DNA of 64,000 nt from Druceiella hillmani (Eukaryota; Arthropoda; Insecta; Lepidoptera; Hepialidae), in assembly GCA_039881145.1 (NCBI GenBank), contig JAYKKI010000052.1, forward strand, positions 13,810,501-13,874,500. Direction: 5' to 3'. The translations under genes were made by a program, and so were the position numbers. The notes under the pieces are model-generated. The model was not told where the DNA came from and ran no database searches. It worked only from the letters and a program-made list of their open reading frames with translations. Shown here piece after piece: positions 47,205 to 60,029 of the stretch; position 1 is the first letter of the stretch, and each line of letters opens with the position of its first letter.

Positions 47205-47465
47205 TTATTTAGCACTACAAAGTACGAAGAAAGAGCTGTAAGGCAGAAATATAAGCTTCCGTCTACGCCGACATTTATCACGTCCCGTTTCCTTATCGAG
47301 TCGTAACTTCCCATCGCGGCGGCTACTCACAGCATCATTAATAACTGATGACAATAAGCTTTTTAATATTAAATTACACACTCTACGTTGGACCCCGTCT
47401 CGATGATCCCAACGTAGGTGTTGAATAATTGTTATCAGCAGTTGTATGTATTGGTACACATCTTG
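47205..47465. other. GC-richer island, candidate conserved non-coding element
   Basis: CTTCCGTCTACGCCGACATT and CCATCGCGGCGGCTACTCAC stand out. The 84-codon minus-strand frame (47459-47205) is basic (RRRRK) and has no domain that I recognise. I regard it as a by-product. Confidence 0.28.
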
Positions 47466-49259
47466 TCTCCGTATTTAGAACATCTGGTTAGTGGTATAGA
47501 GAACTTGTTAAAATGGATTGGTTTCATGAGTTTTGAGATATATTGATAGTGTTACGTTATATATTTATGGATGGTTATAACTTATCTCCTGAGAGTATCT
47601 TTTTGCGCAGAATCCGAGACACGTTCTGTTTAATTGAAATTTAAAGATTGTAAAAGATAAAATGATATTTCATTCATATAATTTATAAAATGTCATACGA
47701 AAAAGGTAGAATTAAAGTAAATTAAAAGATATTCAAATAATGCTAAAAGAACTAAAAACAAAAGAATACTGATTAGAAATTCTCCAAAGATATGATATCT
47801 AACATAATACTATTGCGCAGATAATGAAAGGGATCTTCATATAATCATGTCGACCGTAGGTTGCGCATTCCTTACTTAACTTACTCTTTTAAATATTTTT
47901 TTGGTAATTAAAATTCATTCACTTAATAACTAATTTGAGAACAACAACTAATAATAGAGAACAATGCCTCAAAAATCACTCATAAAACAGTTGTATTAGA
48001 ATCCTGAAATTAGGTTGTCAAATAGCAATTTTTCTACAAGATGCACGCAGCTTATATACCCTTTGCCCCTGAATTGGCAATGTTTTTTTTTCATATTGTG
48101 CGTATTTACCATTGAGCACATGTAAAAATATCGGAAAACATTATTAAGATTTCAGACCAGCCATTTGTCACCAAAATATCACCAAGGAATTATTATCAGT
48201 TAGAAAATAATTTTGTATAAAAAGTATTTTAAAAATATAAAGTATTCAGAAGCTATACAATTTTGTAAAAATATATATAATGCACAAACATCTTGATTTT
48301 AACGAGAAAGGAAAACAAAAATAGACTGACGAACGTATAGCTAAATCCGAACGAGTAATTTTTAAATGATTGTGTCGCAATATGTGTGAAGATAGCTAAA
48401 GTAAAAGGTAAGCTATATTATTGTTGCCTATCTTACTTAGATGAATATAAATACAGAAACAGATATTGATAACTTATTTTTAAAGTAAATCTACTGTAAT
48501 AATGATCAAACGAATGATTTTATAAATTTTGATACGAATACGCGTTAACTTTTGGCTAGGTACATTTTTTTTCATCAGCACTAGACAATACTCATTTTAT
48601 ACGGAGATTTAGGTTTATTGAAAGTGTTTTTAAATTAGATAGATTTACTGTCATGAAATATTTTGCTTAGGGTAGTACATAATCCTCTTTAAATATATTT
48701 CTTCTAGTAAAAGCAAGAAAAGTGTTATTAAGCTCCGAAATCATTCTAAAAATAAAATATAGTGATGTAGCACAGGAGATAATTTAGCTTGATGTTAAGT
48801 ACGGTTTTTACAATATCAATTAGTTAGACATTTTATAAAACCAGAAACGAAATAAATATTCAGTTATAAAAATTTAAAATACGATCCATAAGGACTTATA
48901 AGGTAAATCTTAATTCGTTATCTCTAATTTAAAGAAAAAAAAACATGTTTTTCTAAATATGCCGAATATAAAACCAAATAAAAGCAACTCTCCGACTTCT
49001 GATGAGTATGCTCGCACCTTGCTCACCACTTATCTTTGTATCGCGGACAAGAGACATAGTCATAAGATAAAATATTATACCATTCTACCGACAATAAATA
49101 TAATTTTATTTATAATACCAGCAGAGTTTACAAATCTTGACAACTAAACACAGCAATATCATATTCAAGTCACATTAATAAATTATATTAAAAAAAAACC
49201 TTATCCAAATAACAAACGAAATCCGCTATTTTCTCATCTGTAATGCAATAAATTATTCA
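47466..49259. other. AT-rich intronic stretch
   Basis: A small minus/plus mix of short frames (e.g. 48959-49147) without domains. No repeats recognised. Confidence 0.38.
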
Positions 49260-49870
49260 TTTACCAGATATAAACAACGGGAGGCCCATACGCTTTTATG
49301 GCGACTGGAAGCTCTTTTTTTATTTATATTTTATCTTGTTTGTTCGTGTATAAATAATTTCTACAAAAGAAAAGGACAAAAGCGAATAGGTATAACATAT
49401 ACGAAAAGTCATTGAACACAAGTAGGGTCGTAGTATAAAAAAGGCATCTTTGAATTTGGGACACAAATTATTATGAAGGCATTTTCGCTTTAGTTTTGTT
49501 GAAAAACGAACAAAAGGTTCTAGTTTTTAAATCGGTTTTGTGTTCGTAGATCCCCGAGAGAGATTAGCTTATTTATAACTAACGGAAGGGCCTGTCCTCT
49601 ACTCGGGTTACGTTAGATGAAATATACAGGTTTGTAGGAGGTTACAATGCGCCCGCGACGGTTTATAAACTTGGATTGTGTCACAGGGCCATATTTACCA
49701 GAGTGGTTTGGTCAGCTGATGTCAATTGACTAGTGTATTCTTAATAATTAAGTTGTATTTAACCGCCATTGGAATAAATATAGAAGACACCTTCAAGATC
49801 GACCTGATTAACATTGATCTTCGAGTATCGGACTGCCGCGAGAAGCATCCCGTAGCACCAAACGATATTA
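49260..49870. other. GC-richer islands, candidate conserved non-coding elements
   Basis: Patches at 49279-49312 (ACGGGAGGCCCATACGCTTT), 49550-49730 (CGGAAGGGCCTGTCCTCTAC, ATGCGCCCGCGACGGTTTAT) and 49800-49860. The open frame 49726-49983 covers the last but has no domain. Confidence 0.3.
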
Positions 49871-50254
49871 AACTTGTAAGTTTGTATTTCTCAGACATTG
49901 AAAAACAAAGTTATTCCTGCAGTCGGTACCGGAAATATATGATTATGTCTCAAAAAGTACGCAGCATATCGCATTCAAACTAATTTTATTTCAATTTTTA
50001 TTTTAATTTCTACAGCCTTAATTTTTTTAGAATTCCCTCACCTTAGTTTAAAAACTGGAGGAGAAAATAAACTTTTTAAAACTTTAGTATCGAATATGTC
50101 ACCAACTGTTGATTTAAATAAAAAAAGTTATTTTGGAACATCTAAATCATTTTTAAGACTATCTACCGATACCCCCACGACTATGTATAGTAGATTTTCT
50201 TTATTCCTCAGTTGCATATTGGAGTGCCACCCCATATATTTTTTTCACAATTTC

Positions 50255-50410
50255 ATTCTCTTTCAATGTATAACGATTCATAGAAAACGCCTACCATCCA
50301 AATTTTATCTATATAGCGACAATAGTCTTCGAGTAAAATTACTGTAACATACGAACAGACAGACACGACGAAATTATAAGGGCTTTTTTGACTACAGAAC
50401 CCTAAAAATG
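50255..50410 (-). repeat. Dispersed repeat fragment, inverted
   Basis: CATACGAACAGACAGACACG followed by ATTATAAGGGC and ACTACAGAACCCTAAAAATG is the reverse complement layout of the dispersed motif at 1.85 kb. Confidence 0.48.
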
Positions 50411-51459
50411 TAGTAAAGTAAAATATGTAGTTTTGACCGTATATTTTCAATGAGCCTATTCAGTAAAAGACAATACCGAGAACGTATGAACTCATTTAGT
50501 GTATTTTATCGAACTTTTCATAAAACTGTAACTAATACTATTAAAATAACGAGGTGAAACTAAATGCACATTATGGTTTCTAGTCGAAATCTGTTTTAGA
50601 AACTATCTATATAAGTATTTTTACAGTAATCAGTCTCATCGGTACTCATTATGTAATCGATGACTTACTGTTTCGGTCATATATTAATAACAAAGATAAA
50701 GATTACACAAATTTTAACGCTTACTGAAGATTATTTCGTTTTAAGACTTTGATTTCAAATATGTTAAAGATTTATTGATCTCTGAATCTTTAATTTCTAT
50801 ATTTCGTTAATTATTGACTTCAATGAGTACCGTGTCTTATGATCCAGAAGGTTCCTTTTCGTAAACCCTTTTGAATTTGTCTTCGCTTTCTTAATTATAT
50901 TTATTATGGTTCAATTTACTGCAAAGATCTTGACTCTGCTTCTTTACATTAAATGTATCAAGACCATGTGAAGCTTTAGCGTTGCTTACCTGAAGGTCGA
51001 GGATTTTATTTGTCATAATTCATTCTTCATAAATCTAGCTACGTCTTGAGCCTAAAAAATAATAAAAACCTAACATACCCAAAGAAAGGAAGGGGATGAC
51101 ATCATCTCATGTACGTGTGGAAAAATATTGCTTTTGCTTATAGCATCGTCTTGAAGTCGCGTATAATGAAGTAATTAACGTTGTTTACGTCACATAAAAC
51201 GATTTAAATATTAAAAAGTCTACCCTTATCCTTAATTTGTTTGCCCTTCTTCTACTAGACTATTTTTTGGTTCTTAATCTCTCACATTATTATACCTTAT
51301 TAAAATATATTTAGTAGTATTCCAATCATAAACAAACATACAAGCATATCAAGTTCTTTAAATGCAGTTTTGTTTGTCTATTTTTCATTAAAGCTTACCA
51401 CATTATGAAGGAATTTTGGTCTATTATTTAAGAGTTACATAAATGGCAACCATTATTGT
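50411..51459. other. AT-rich intronic stretch
   Basis: Nothing recognised. Confidence 0.35.
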
Positions 51460-51885
51460 TTTATTAAATGCGAGAAAAGGTAAAGAGAAACGGAATAGAC
51501 AAAATCTGGGGCGATAGCAGCAGATCGGAAAAATATGCAATTTTACCTGGACATTTCTATTTCCATCCCTATTTCCGTGCCGAAAGTGAAGCAGCAGATA
51601 CGAGTATACACTTCCAAAACAAACTCGGATTCGTGAAAAGCGAACTCGAACAAAACGGACGCATTGATTCGATCCAATAATTCGGGCAACCAGCCTCCCA
51701 CGTTTCCCCGTACACGCTCGCACATCTCGCGGAATCCTGGCACATCTCGACGCGAAGAATCGTTCGCCTGTCTTAAAAATGTCAATTTGTTAACAAATTG
51801 AACATAAATTTGAATGGTAAACGGTTCGCCGCCGCGCCGTCCGCGCCTTCTATGGCCGATCGAGTCTGCGACACTTGTTTACCTA
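51460..51885. other. Large GC-richer island with open frames on both strands
   Basis: Three overlapping frames (51468-51680 +, 51723-51424 -, 51785-51543 -) stay open through a GC-richer block (GGGGCGATAGCAGCAGATCG, ACGTTTCCCCGTACACGCTC, CGGTTCGCCGCCGCGCCGTC). None shows a domain or splice logic, so a conserved regulatory element is likelier than an exon. It contains the perfect 18-bp palindrome CAATTTGTTAACAAATTG at 51783-51800. Confidence 0.32.
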
Positions 51886-52444
51886 GCTGTCGAAAATTTT
51901 ATTTCGTTCTTTGTATTTTTAAATCGCGTCCCTTCTATTTCCGCCGTCCTTATCTCAGTCTCTTTTCGGCTTGATTTTGAACGGAAAATTGTGTCTCATT
52001 GTAAACTTGCGTGGATATAATTGTGTTGACAGTTTAGCTGGTACTGGTTTGTTTAAGTCGGCCTTAATGGATTTTTGGCTTGGAAATCTGTGCTTTGTTA
52101 TTTTCATATGTCTGTAAATTGATGAATGTATAGATAATTTTTGAAAAGAAAATTTCTTTAGACGCACCTGCGCACTTTTTCTGAGCAATGAACGAAACTG
52201 AGCTGTAACGCTCGGATCGGTGATACTGAGTCGTTAGGTTTAGGTCGGTGATTCTGAATCGGGTCCACTCGACTTCGGCATCGGCCCAGTGAACAACTTT
52301 TTAGGCGTACTAAGCGAATTATATTAAAATATCAAATGTAGTACTTTTTAAGGCATACCATGCGTACTTTTTTATTAATATTTTATTTGTTATTTAATGT
52401 AATACGCGTATGTTTTGTATTTTAAAATAATAATCTCGTGTTGT
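51886..52444. other. Non-coding stretch; slightly GC-richer at 52195-52290
   Basis: A short repeat, TCGGTGAT.CTGA.TCG, occurs at about 52217 and 52245. No gene. Confidence 0.32.
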
Positions 52445-52451
52445 TATATAT

Positions 52452-52543
<92 letters not shown>

Positions 52544-52545
52544 AT
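52445..52545. repeat. (TA)n-(TG)n compound microsatellite
   Basis: About 36 TA then 11 TG dinucleotides. Confidence 0.95.
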
Positions 52546-52764
52546 ATTATATGTATTGTATCCATATATTTTATAATCAGAAGTTTTCACTTCTAACATA
52601 TGGTCGTAAGCACACAGAATATTCTTTTTATCTATTTTAGATGCTTCGAATTCATTGAGCTGACGTTTTTAAAAATCGCTTTTATAAGAATTTCCAAAAA
52701 ATACGTCAAATCAATTAAGATAACTATGTCCCGGATTTCAGTATCCTCAAGTAAACATATTCAA

Positions 52765-52960
52765 AATGTTTATGTTTTGCTTTTACCACTTTAAGTGGTA
52801 ATGAAGAGTAGTGTATCATTGCACATAAAAATGATCAGTATTAAAAATATGTATCATTACACATAAAATGATCAGTAGTAAAAATATCCAAACATTATTA
52901 TGTTTTACTTTTACCACTTTAAGTGGTAAAAATGATGAGTAGTGTATCATTCTATCTCTA
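52765..52960 (+). repeat. Direct repeat (about 125 bp apart) containing ACCACTTTAAGTGGT
   Basis: CTTTTACCACTTTAAGTGGT occurs at about 52779 and 52908. Each copy is followed by TGA.GAGTAGTGTATCATT. ACCACTT-T-AAGTGGT is a perfect palindrome around a central T. Between them the word ACATAAAA.ATGATCAGTA is duplicated too. Confidence 0.85.
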
Positions 52961-54810
52961 TATTATCGTGTTAATTATTTTAAGTTTTAACTGTTAACAA
53001 TTTAAATGTTTCGATATAGTTAGATCCCACTGAGCTGCACAACTTTTGTTTAATATTATTTCCCTAAATTTCATTACGAATTCGCTGCTTTGTGCTTTAT
53101 TATCTATCAGCTAGCGCGCAAACCTCATGTGTTGAAGATAGAAGTATTTATGTCTCGGAAAATTTTGCAAGAAATCAAAATTTTAATACAACTTTTTGGA
53201 AAGAAAGTATCTAATAAACATTTTTTCAATTAATTAACATGTTTATTATGATTTAAATGTGTTTCTAAAAATAACATGCGTTTCTATCCCCTTGGTCTGT
53301 GTGTACATATGAAGACAATTATAGGCAATACTTGATTTTTATTCTATTAAAGGATAAATACTAGTTATAACTGTATTTAATTTTGAAAATGTTTTGTCTA
53401 ATAGTTTTATAAACAATTTTATGAACAAGTTTTTAATGTTTTTTTTATTTTTAAACTTTTATTAGAATTATTTATATAATAAAGAATAAGAATACAAGAT
53501 TCCTTTGTGTCCTTTTTGTTTTAACGATGATTTTGAAAAAATTGTCTGAGATCGTGAGCAAAAATTCGATATTAGGTTTGAGAATTATTTACTTTAACTG
53601 TTAAGTAAGTGATGTAAAATATAGGTACAACTTAGAATAGGTATATATATAGTACTCCTTAGCATAGCGATAACCGTGTTTACATAACACTTACTTAAAA
53701 ATTGGCCATGTCTCAATTGTATGTATAAGCAGAAAATCAAGATAGATTTGAACTTACATTCCATAATAAGGTATTGGACTGATGTCGATATTTTTGTGAT
53801 TTAAAACTGTAGAGTAGGTTTAAAAAAACTTTTGTATGAAAAAATATTGCATTTAACAAAACAATTAATCGAAACTTATAAATAGGAAAAAGTATAAATT
53901 TTTTTATTGATTAATGAGAAAAAGTTATTATGAATTTAGTTTCCACACAAAAATGAGAAAATTATAATATGCAAAATATAACTTAAACGCAATATTTAAC
54001 AAGATACTAAAGATATTTAATAAACTCCCTTATAATGAATGCTAAATACGGGCCAATTACGTCATAAGCCAGTTGTGTTTTGTATGGGGCGTTTTCGCGC
54101 GAATAAGTTTCAGTCGTCAGTTTTTACGTCGTTACAACTATGTAATGAAAATTCCTAGGTACGATATAGTTATTTTAACCGTTTTTAATATGTAAAATAT
54201 GTAGACAAATATCCTATTATAAAACAGCTTGTTAACATCCTGCGTTTGCAACATTATTCATTAAATGGGAAAAGACATTTTATTAAAAATCGTTTTGCTT
54301 TAACTGGAATCACATAACAACTATGTATGCTTCACATATTTAAGCAATATATGTTGAATGGCGTTTGACATAATTTAAATATTAAACTTATTTTTACTTT
54401 TTTTACTATATCAGTTGTATTTGTTTATCAGAGTTTCAACGTAATCTGTCTAAAAATAAGTTTGTTTTTATTTAAAAACCCACGGCATAGGCACTCAAAT
54501 CTTGGTCAAAAGAACACATTAAAATTATGCTCGAAAATTGAAAACGTACAAGCAAAATGTGCAAAAAATATTCAACACGATATATAGTGGATCCAATACT
54601 CAGCTAGCCCTTGGGCACTTGCCAGGATTCTAGTATAGTTTGCGTTTTAATATTCGCCACCTGCTGCTTTCCTATAAATATAAAACTAGAATATATTCAT
54701 TACTTTTTTGAACTTGTATTAATATTTTCATACCCACAAATATACTCACTGGTATCTGATACAAATATACGAGGATTTATATAAATAATAATGAACACGT
54801 ACACATGCCC
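52961..54810. other. AT-rich intronic stretch
   Basis: Nothing recognised. Confidence 0.38.
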
Positions 54811-54833
54811 ACACAAACACACACACACACATA

Positions 54834-54896
<63 letters not shown>
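54811..54896. repeat. (CA)n-(TA)n compound microsatellite
   Basis: About nine CA then over 30 TA dinucleotides. The open frame 54943-54746 is an artefact of this repeat. Confidence 0.95.
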
Positions 54897-54898
<2 letters not shown>

Positions 54899-55414
54899 GT
54901 ACTGCTTCAGAGAATGGTTTTCATTGAAGCAATATACGTTCATATATTTTTTATATTTTAATCCTTAATCGTTTTGACATAACATTGAAATTAAAAATTT
55001 AAATTTATGCACATATATAGTGAGTGTACCAAAGTATCTATTATTCACATAGATGATTCTATGCATCAAACTAAGTATATTCGAAGCGTGTTTCTATAAA
55101 ATATATAGATATTTCTGTTGAAATCAAAAATTTTTCATCAAGTGATTTTTCATCAAATTCATTAAAATATTTTACTCAGTTTGATGCACAACATCACCTG
55201 TTTTAATAATAGATTTGTTTTTATTTACACTCTGTGTAGTCGTGACCTATACTTTAAATATTCGTTTATATTTTGGAACGTATATTCAAAAACAGTCGTA
55301 AATATTGGTGCAACTTACCAGAATAGCTCACTAAAAGATACATCATTATAAGCTTTTCTAATTAAAGATTAAGTATTGTTCTGAAAGCTGATTTGTAAAC
55401 TGGTTTATGTAGGT
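54897..55414. other. AT-rich intronic stretch
   Basis: Nothing recognised beyond small direct repeats. Confidence 0.35.
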
Positions 55415-55905
55415 AAATCTATAATATTACTACCAAAGAGTATTTAATTAATATTTACTCAATGAGCTACAATATAATCTGGACTAGGTTACGAATAAAA
55501 ATACCACAAAGTATAAATCTAGAATCATACTACTAAAGAATATTTAATTATTATTTACTCAATAAGCTACAACATTATCTGGACTAAGTTAAATATAAAA
55601 AATACCACAAAGTATAAATCTAAAATCTTACTACTAAAGAGTATTCAATTATTATTTTCTCAATAAGCTACAACATTATCTGGGCTAAGTTAGGAATAAA
55701 AATACCACAAAATATAAATCTGGAATCTTACTACAAAAATGTTTTTAATTATTATTTACTCAATAAGCTACAACATAATCTGGACTAAGTTAGGAATAAA
55801 AATACCACAAAGTATAAATCTAGAACTTACTTCAAAGGAGTATTTAATTATTAATTATTCAATAAGCTACGACATAATCTGGAATAAGTTAGAAATAAAA
55901 GTTGG
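55415..55905 (+). repeat. Tandem array, 5 x about 100 bp
   Basis: CTCAATAAGCTACAACAT recurs near 55458, 55558, 55659, 55759 and 55858. Each unit has ATCTGGACTAAGTTAGGAAT, AAAATACCACAAAGTATAAA and ACTACTAAAGAGTATTTAAT. Unit length is steady at 99-101 bp. The open frame 55739-55945 arises from it. Confidence 0.95.
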
Positions 55906-57835
55906 CAACTCCGATCGTGAATATCGAAAAAACGATTTCATGTAAATATGAAAGAAAATGAAATTAACATAGCTGTCATTATAATACGTTTAATGTTTTA
56001 CTACCAAAACCGCATCAAAGCTGCAGGCTTCAGATCGAATACGTAACGACCCAAACTAACAAGAGGGATGAACGGTCGTAATAATAAAATCGGGACATAA
56101 CTTTAAATTGTTTATCTTACTTTTATTTGATATGTTTAATTCCCATTCTAAGCGAACAGGATTTAGTATTTAGTACCGACGACGGCCAGGCACACAATGA
56201 TCCAATTGTCACTGGAATGGGGCGTTACACTTTTGTGTTTTTTTTTTATATATTCATAAACACACATGAGAATAGATATGGGCACGGAGTAATATTTCTT
56301 CATCTTTTGTGTGAAGAAAGAGCGACTTAGGGTTTGACGTTACACTGCGCGGTGAATCATATGGGTGCGAGTGTGTCCAGATAAGGTTACGTAGTCATAT
56401 CAACATTTTATGTGTAGTAAATACAATTTTGGTATCAAGTCAGTCAATATTTGGAGTTAATTAAAGATTTACTAACCAGAGATTGGATTCTATTTTTTTT
56501 TAAAAAACCAAAATTTTACTTTGATTTGAAAAATAAAAAAAACATGCAGTATAAGATGCTATAAAATACAGGCACATAAACATTTAGGGGTACGTAGCAT
56601 TTCTGCTAAACTACAATATTAATTTTAATGTTATTTTCGTCCAGTATATCTTTCATAGACTTATAAATATGATGAATATTTCTTTAATAACTCTATCCGA
56701 AATTCAAAAAAAAGACATTTTTCTCGTCTGTATAACTCGCTGTTTGAAATGTCACTCGACACATAAAGTTTTCATCTAAATATTTCTCAGCAGTAAATCA
56801 AAATATACGCTATATTCAAGTTTTTTTCTTGTAAAAATTCTACTTGTTTTTCTTTATTTTCACCTAAATATTCCTGAGCCGAAAATTAAAATATACTACA
56901 TAACATTTTCATTTAAATACTTCTCAGCCGTAAATTAAAATATACACTGTATTCGAGTATTTAAAGTGTTTTTATTGTATTCTATTTTAACTTTATTTTT
57001 TGTTTGTATTTTATATGTATTGGTTTTTTTTTATTTTGAAAAGTCTTCCTAATATGTTGATCAAAACTGATAAGATTTGAATTTGAAAAATGTAAAATGA
57101 TTTCCAATTTCGAAGTTTAGTTTTAGGAAGTATTTCTCTTGTAGTTTGAAAATAATTTCAAATATTATATTTTTGTTATTAATATAGTAACTTCCTCAGG
57201 TTCTTATGTACTCATATCATTATAATACATAATAATAAAACTATGAAAAATGTTAGTATTATCTCAATTGGACAAAATTTATATTTTTCTGTATTGTAAT
57301 TTGAAATTTTCGGTTTCTTTTCTTTTAAATTTAAAAAAAAACACAAGACAGTAAATGAACCATTCGTATCGCCGCGCCTTCCTTACAAATGGTTCATAAC
57401 TACTAAAACTATGGATCTTGTCAATATTCGGTTTTGATCAACCCTAAAAACTTGGCTAATATAATTATATGATAATTAGCTTTTCAGCTCGCGGCTTTAC
57501 CCGCCTGGTAATAGAAAAATATGAAAATTTATTTTCAAAGAAATAGGTATAATTTTCAATCATTTAGTTACCATATAAGTATCATATACAATTACCATAT
57601 AAGATATAAGTATTACTTGCCAAGCCTAACATTTCTGAAGGTGCAATGACTGGACTAAAATCCAGTGCAATAACTAGCCCATGAATTTTTATGTCAAATA
57701 GTATATATTCTGCTACTTTAAAAATGAAATTACATTCAATTTTCCTGCACAGGGAAAATATTTTTTTATGCCTGTGCAATTATCGTTTTTATTTACTACT
57801 GTGCTTCTATAAATAATATTCACAATAATCACATA
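55906..57835. other. AT-rich intronic stretch with a small TE-like tract at 57475-57512
   Basis: CAGCTCGCGGCTTTACCCGC resembles a dispersed lepidopteran motif (CTCGCGGCTTCGCCCGCGTGG). A diverged local repeat around TATTTCTCAGC.GTAAAT.AAAATATAC occurs three times at 56780-56945. The open frame 56127-56330 has no domain. Confidence 0.35.
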
Positions 57836-58217
57836 CGGTGTCCGGGAATAAATGTCGGACAAAGAAAGATGTTATTCGTTAGCTATAAAGGAATAAATTG
57901 TCGTTGAAATAAAACGTAAAATATCTCCTTTTTTCTAATTGAGTGCAAAAAAAATATTACACCTAAGTCTTTTTAACACACCTAATACCGCTAACGCACG
58001 CCCACAAGCTCACGCTAGCCGTACGCCACCACTACGTTAACTCGAGCAGTACACATTGACGTGCGCAAATATCGTGTGTATGAAAAAAATGATAATCATG
58101 AATATTATTTGAAATTTTCTGAAAAAAGTAATCTTTTAAATTTTATTTTGACAACAATCAACTATTTTTCAGTCAACAAGTAACGTCTTTGTCCTACATT
58201 TATTCCCGGACACCTTG
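57836..58217. mobile_element. 382-bp MITE of Tc1/mariner type
   Basis: The left terminus (57837-57864) and the reverse complement of the right terminus (58187-58214) both read GGTGTCCGGGAATAAATGT and continue GGACAAAG, giving a 28-bp inverted repeat with one mismatch. A TA dinucleotide flanks each side (57834-57835 and 58218-58219), as expected for Tc1/mariner target-site duplication. The interior has no transposase. It carries a GC-rich tract (CGCTAACGCACGCCCACAAG). Termini of the GGTGTCC type are usual in mariner elements. The high terminal identity suggests fairly recent insertion. Confidence 0.85.
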
Positions 58218-59069
58218 TATCTTTTAATATGAGAGGTATATTGTCTGTACGAACAATATAATTGAAGGCTGTGTAAGCTTGAAAGAACGATAAGCAAAGA
58301 AACCAACAGAAAATGTTTTATTATGTATAAGGGCATTTTTTTCACAATTTGCCTCCATCTTTAATTAAAGTAAATATTCCACATATATTTAGGTTGTTTT
58401 GGTAATGATACAAAGCAATACATGTACCGGTACATTAACAAATTATTAGATGACACCTATCACCGTGAGTCAATTAATTCCAGCACATATAAAACTTGAA
58501 CGGCACAAAAAATTCTTTTGCAACGATCCATTCTAAAACTTCTGTTATTTATTCGGTGACCTTTCTACATCTGAACATAATAAGAATATCTAACAATACG
58601 ACAATGATCCCAACCCAACCGCGCCGGCGGCAAACTGAAACAACATATCAAAGCGAGGGGCTCTCTAGACTAGCGGGGTAATTTTATATTTTTCAATTTA
58701 AATATTTACGAATTCATCTCGACCAGGTTAAATCGTGTTTTGGGCCTCGAGTTGCTCAAGGGCATAGAGCGAGTCGTTGCGGGATAAAATGTTTTACGTA
58801 GTAACGAGGCGATGTGGTGTTGGAAATGTCTTAGAACCCTTACTTCATTTTCTATACGTTTTATTTGCTACAGAAAGTTAAAAAACTATTACAAAAAATA
58901 TTTAAAATGGAGTTCGACCAAAATCTTGGTTGATTTGACTCTGAGGTTTCAATAATGGGCGGAAGAGTACAAAATGTAATAAATTTGCTTATCGAAATAT
59001 ATTCTACAATAAATGTATTCGTTAACAAGAAATCAATATATAGATAATATATAAATATACTGCCTGACC
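58218..59069. other. Non-coding stretch with GC-richer island at 58600-58840
   Basis: CCCAACCCAACCGCGCCGGC, AGCGAGGGGCTCTCTAGACT and TTTGGGCCTCGAGTTGCTCA stand out. No convincing open frame (58496-58681 lacks a domain). Candidate regulatory element. Confidence 0.3.
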
Positions 59070-59192
59070 TTCAAATTATATCAGATATTATAATCTTCCA
59101 AATCAAAGACGCTCACAGTCGTCGGCAACTTACATTGTCACAGACGACTGTGTTTCTTTTTCTTAGTCCTTCATTTTAAGAATGCAAATAAT

Positions 59193-59194
<2 letters not shown>

Positions 59195-59255
<61 letters not shown>

Positions 59256-59256
59256 A
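59195..59256. repeat. (TA)n microsatellite inside tandem unit 1
   Basis: About 30 TA dinucleotides. The following unit has only a short TA run here. Confidence 0.95.
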
Positions 59257-59964
59257 TAAACATACCAAGTGATTAATATATTTAATTTAACAGTATTTTC
59301 ATTGTAGCAAGGTGAGAAAAGTTGCCTTAGCTTCAAATCGAATCAGACATTCTAATCTTCCAAATCGAAAACGCACACAGTCGTCGGCAACTTATATTAT
59401 CGCAGACTACTGTGTTTCTTTTTCTTAGTCCTTCATTTTAAGAATGCAAATAATCAATATATATATATAATAAATAAACATACTAAGTGAATAATATATT
59501 TAATTTAACAATATTTTCATTGTAGCAAGGTGAGAAAAGTTGCCTTAGCTTCAAATCGAATCAGATATTCTAATCTTCCAAATCGAAGACGCCCATAGTC
59601 ACCAGGAATTTGTATTGTTACTGACGACTGTGACGATTTTCTTAGTTCTTTTTTGATGAACAAAAATAATCAATATATCGATAATAGATGAACATACCAA
59701 GTGAATAATATATTTTATTTTGGCAGTATTTTCAATATAGCACGAAGAAAAAATTTAGGAAAAATTTATAAACGTTCTTTAAAATGGTACCGGTATTCTA
59801 ATATTTCAAATCAAATATCGTCCTACAGACGTTGTATTTTCACCGACGACTGTGTTTTGTCTTCTTAATACGATTGTGATTCTTTTTCTCGGTCCAATAT
59901 TTTTAAAAATTAAAATAATCAACATGTAGATAATACGTAAACACATTAAGTAAATAACATATGC

Positions 59965-59965
<1 letters not shown>

Positions 59966-60028
<63 letters not shown>

Positions 60029-60029
60029 T
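59966..60029. repeat. (TA)n microsatellite inside a later tandem unit
   Basis: About 30 TA dinucleotides with one CA interruption. The two open frames across it are artefacts. Confidence 0.95.

Noticed and set aside
47205..47459. 84-codon basic frame as a DNA-binding protein
   Set aside because: The RRRR stretch comes from a GC-rich patch; there is no recognisable fold and no flanking exon signals.
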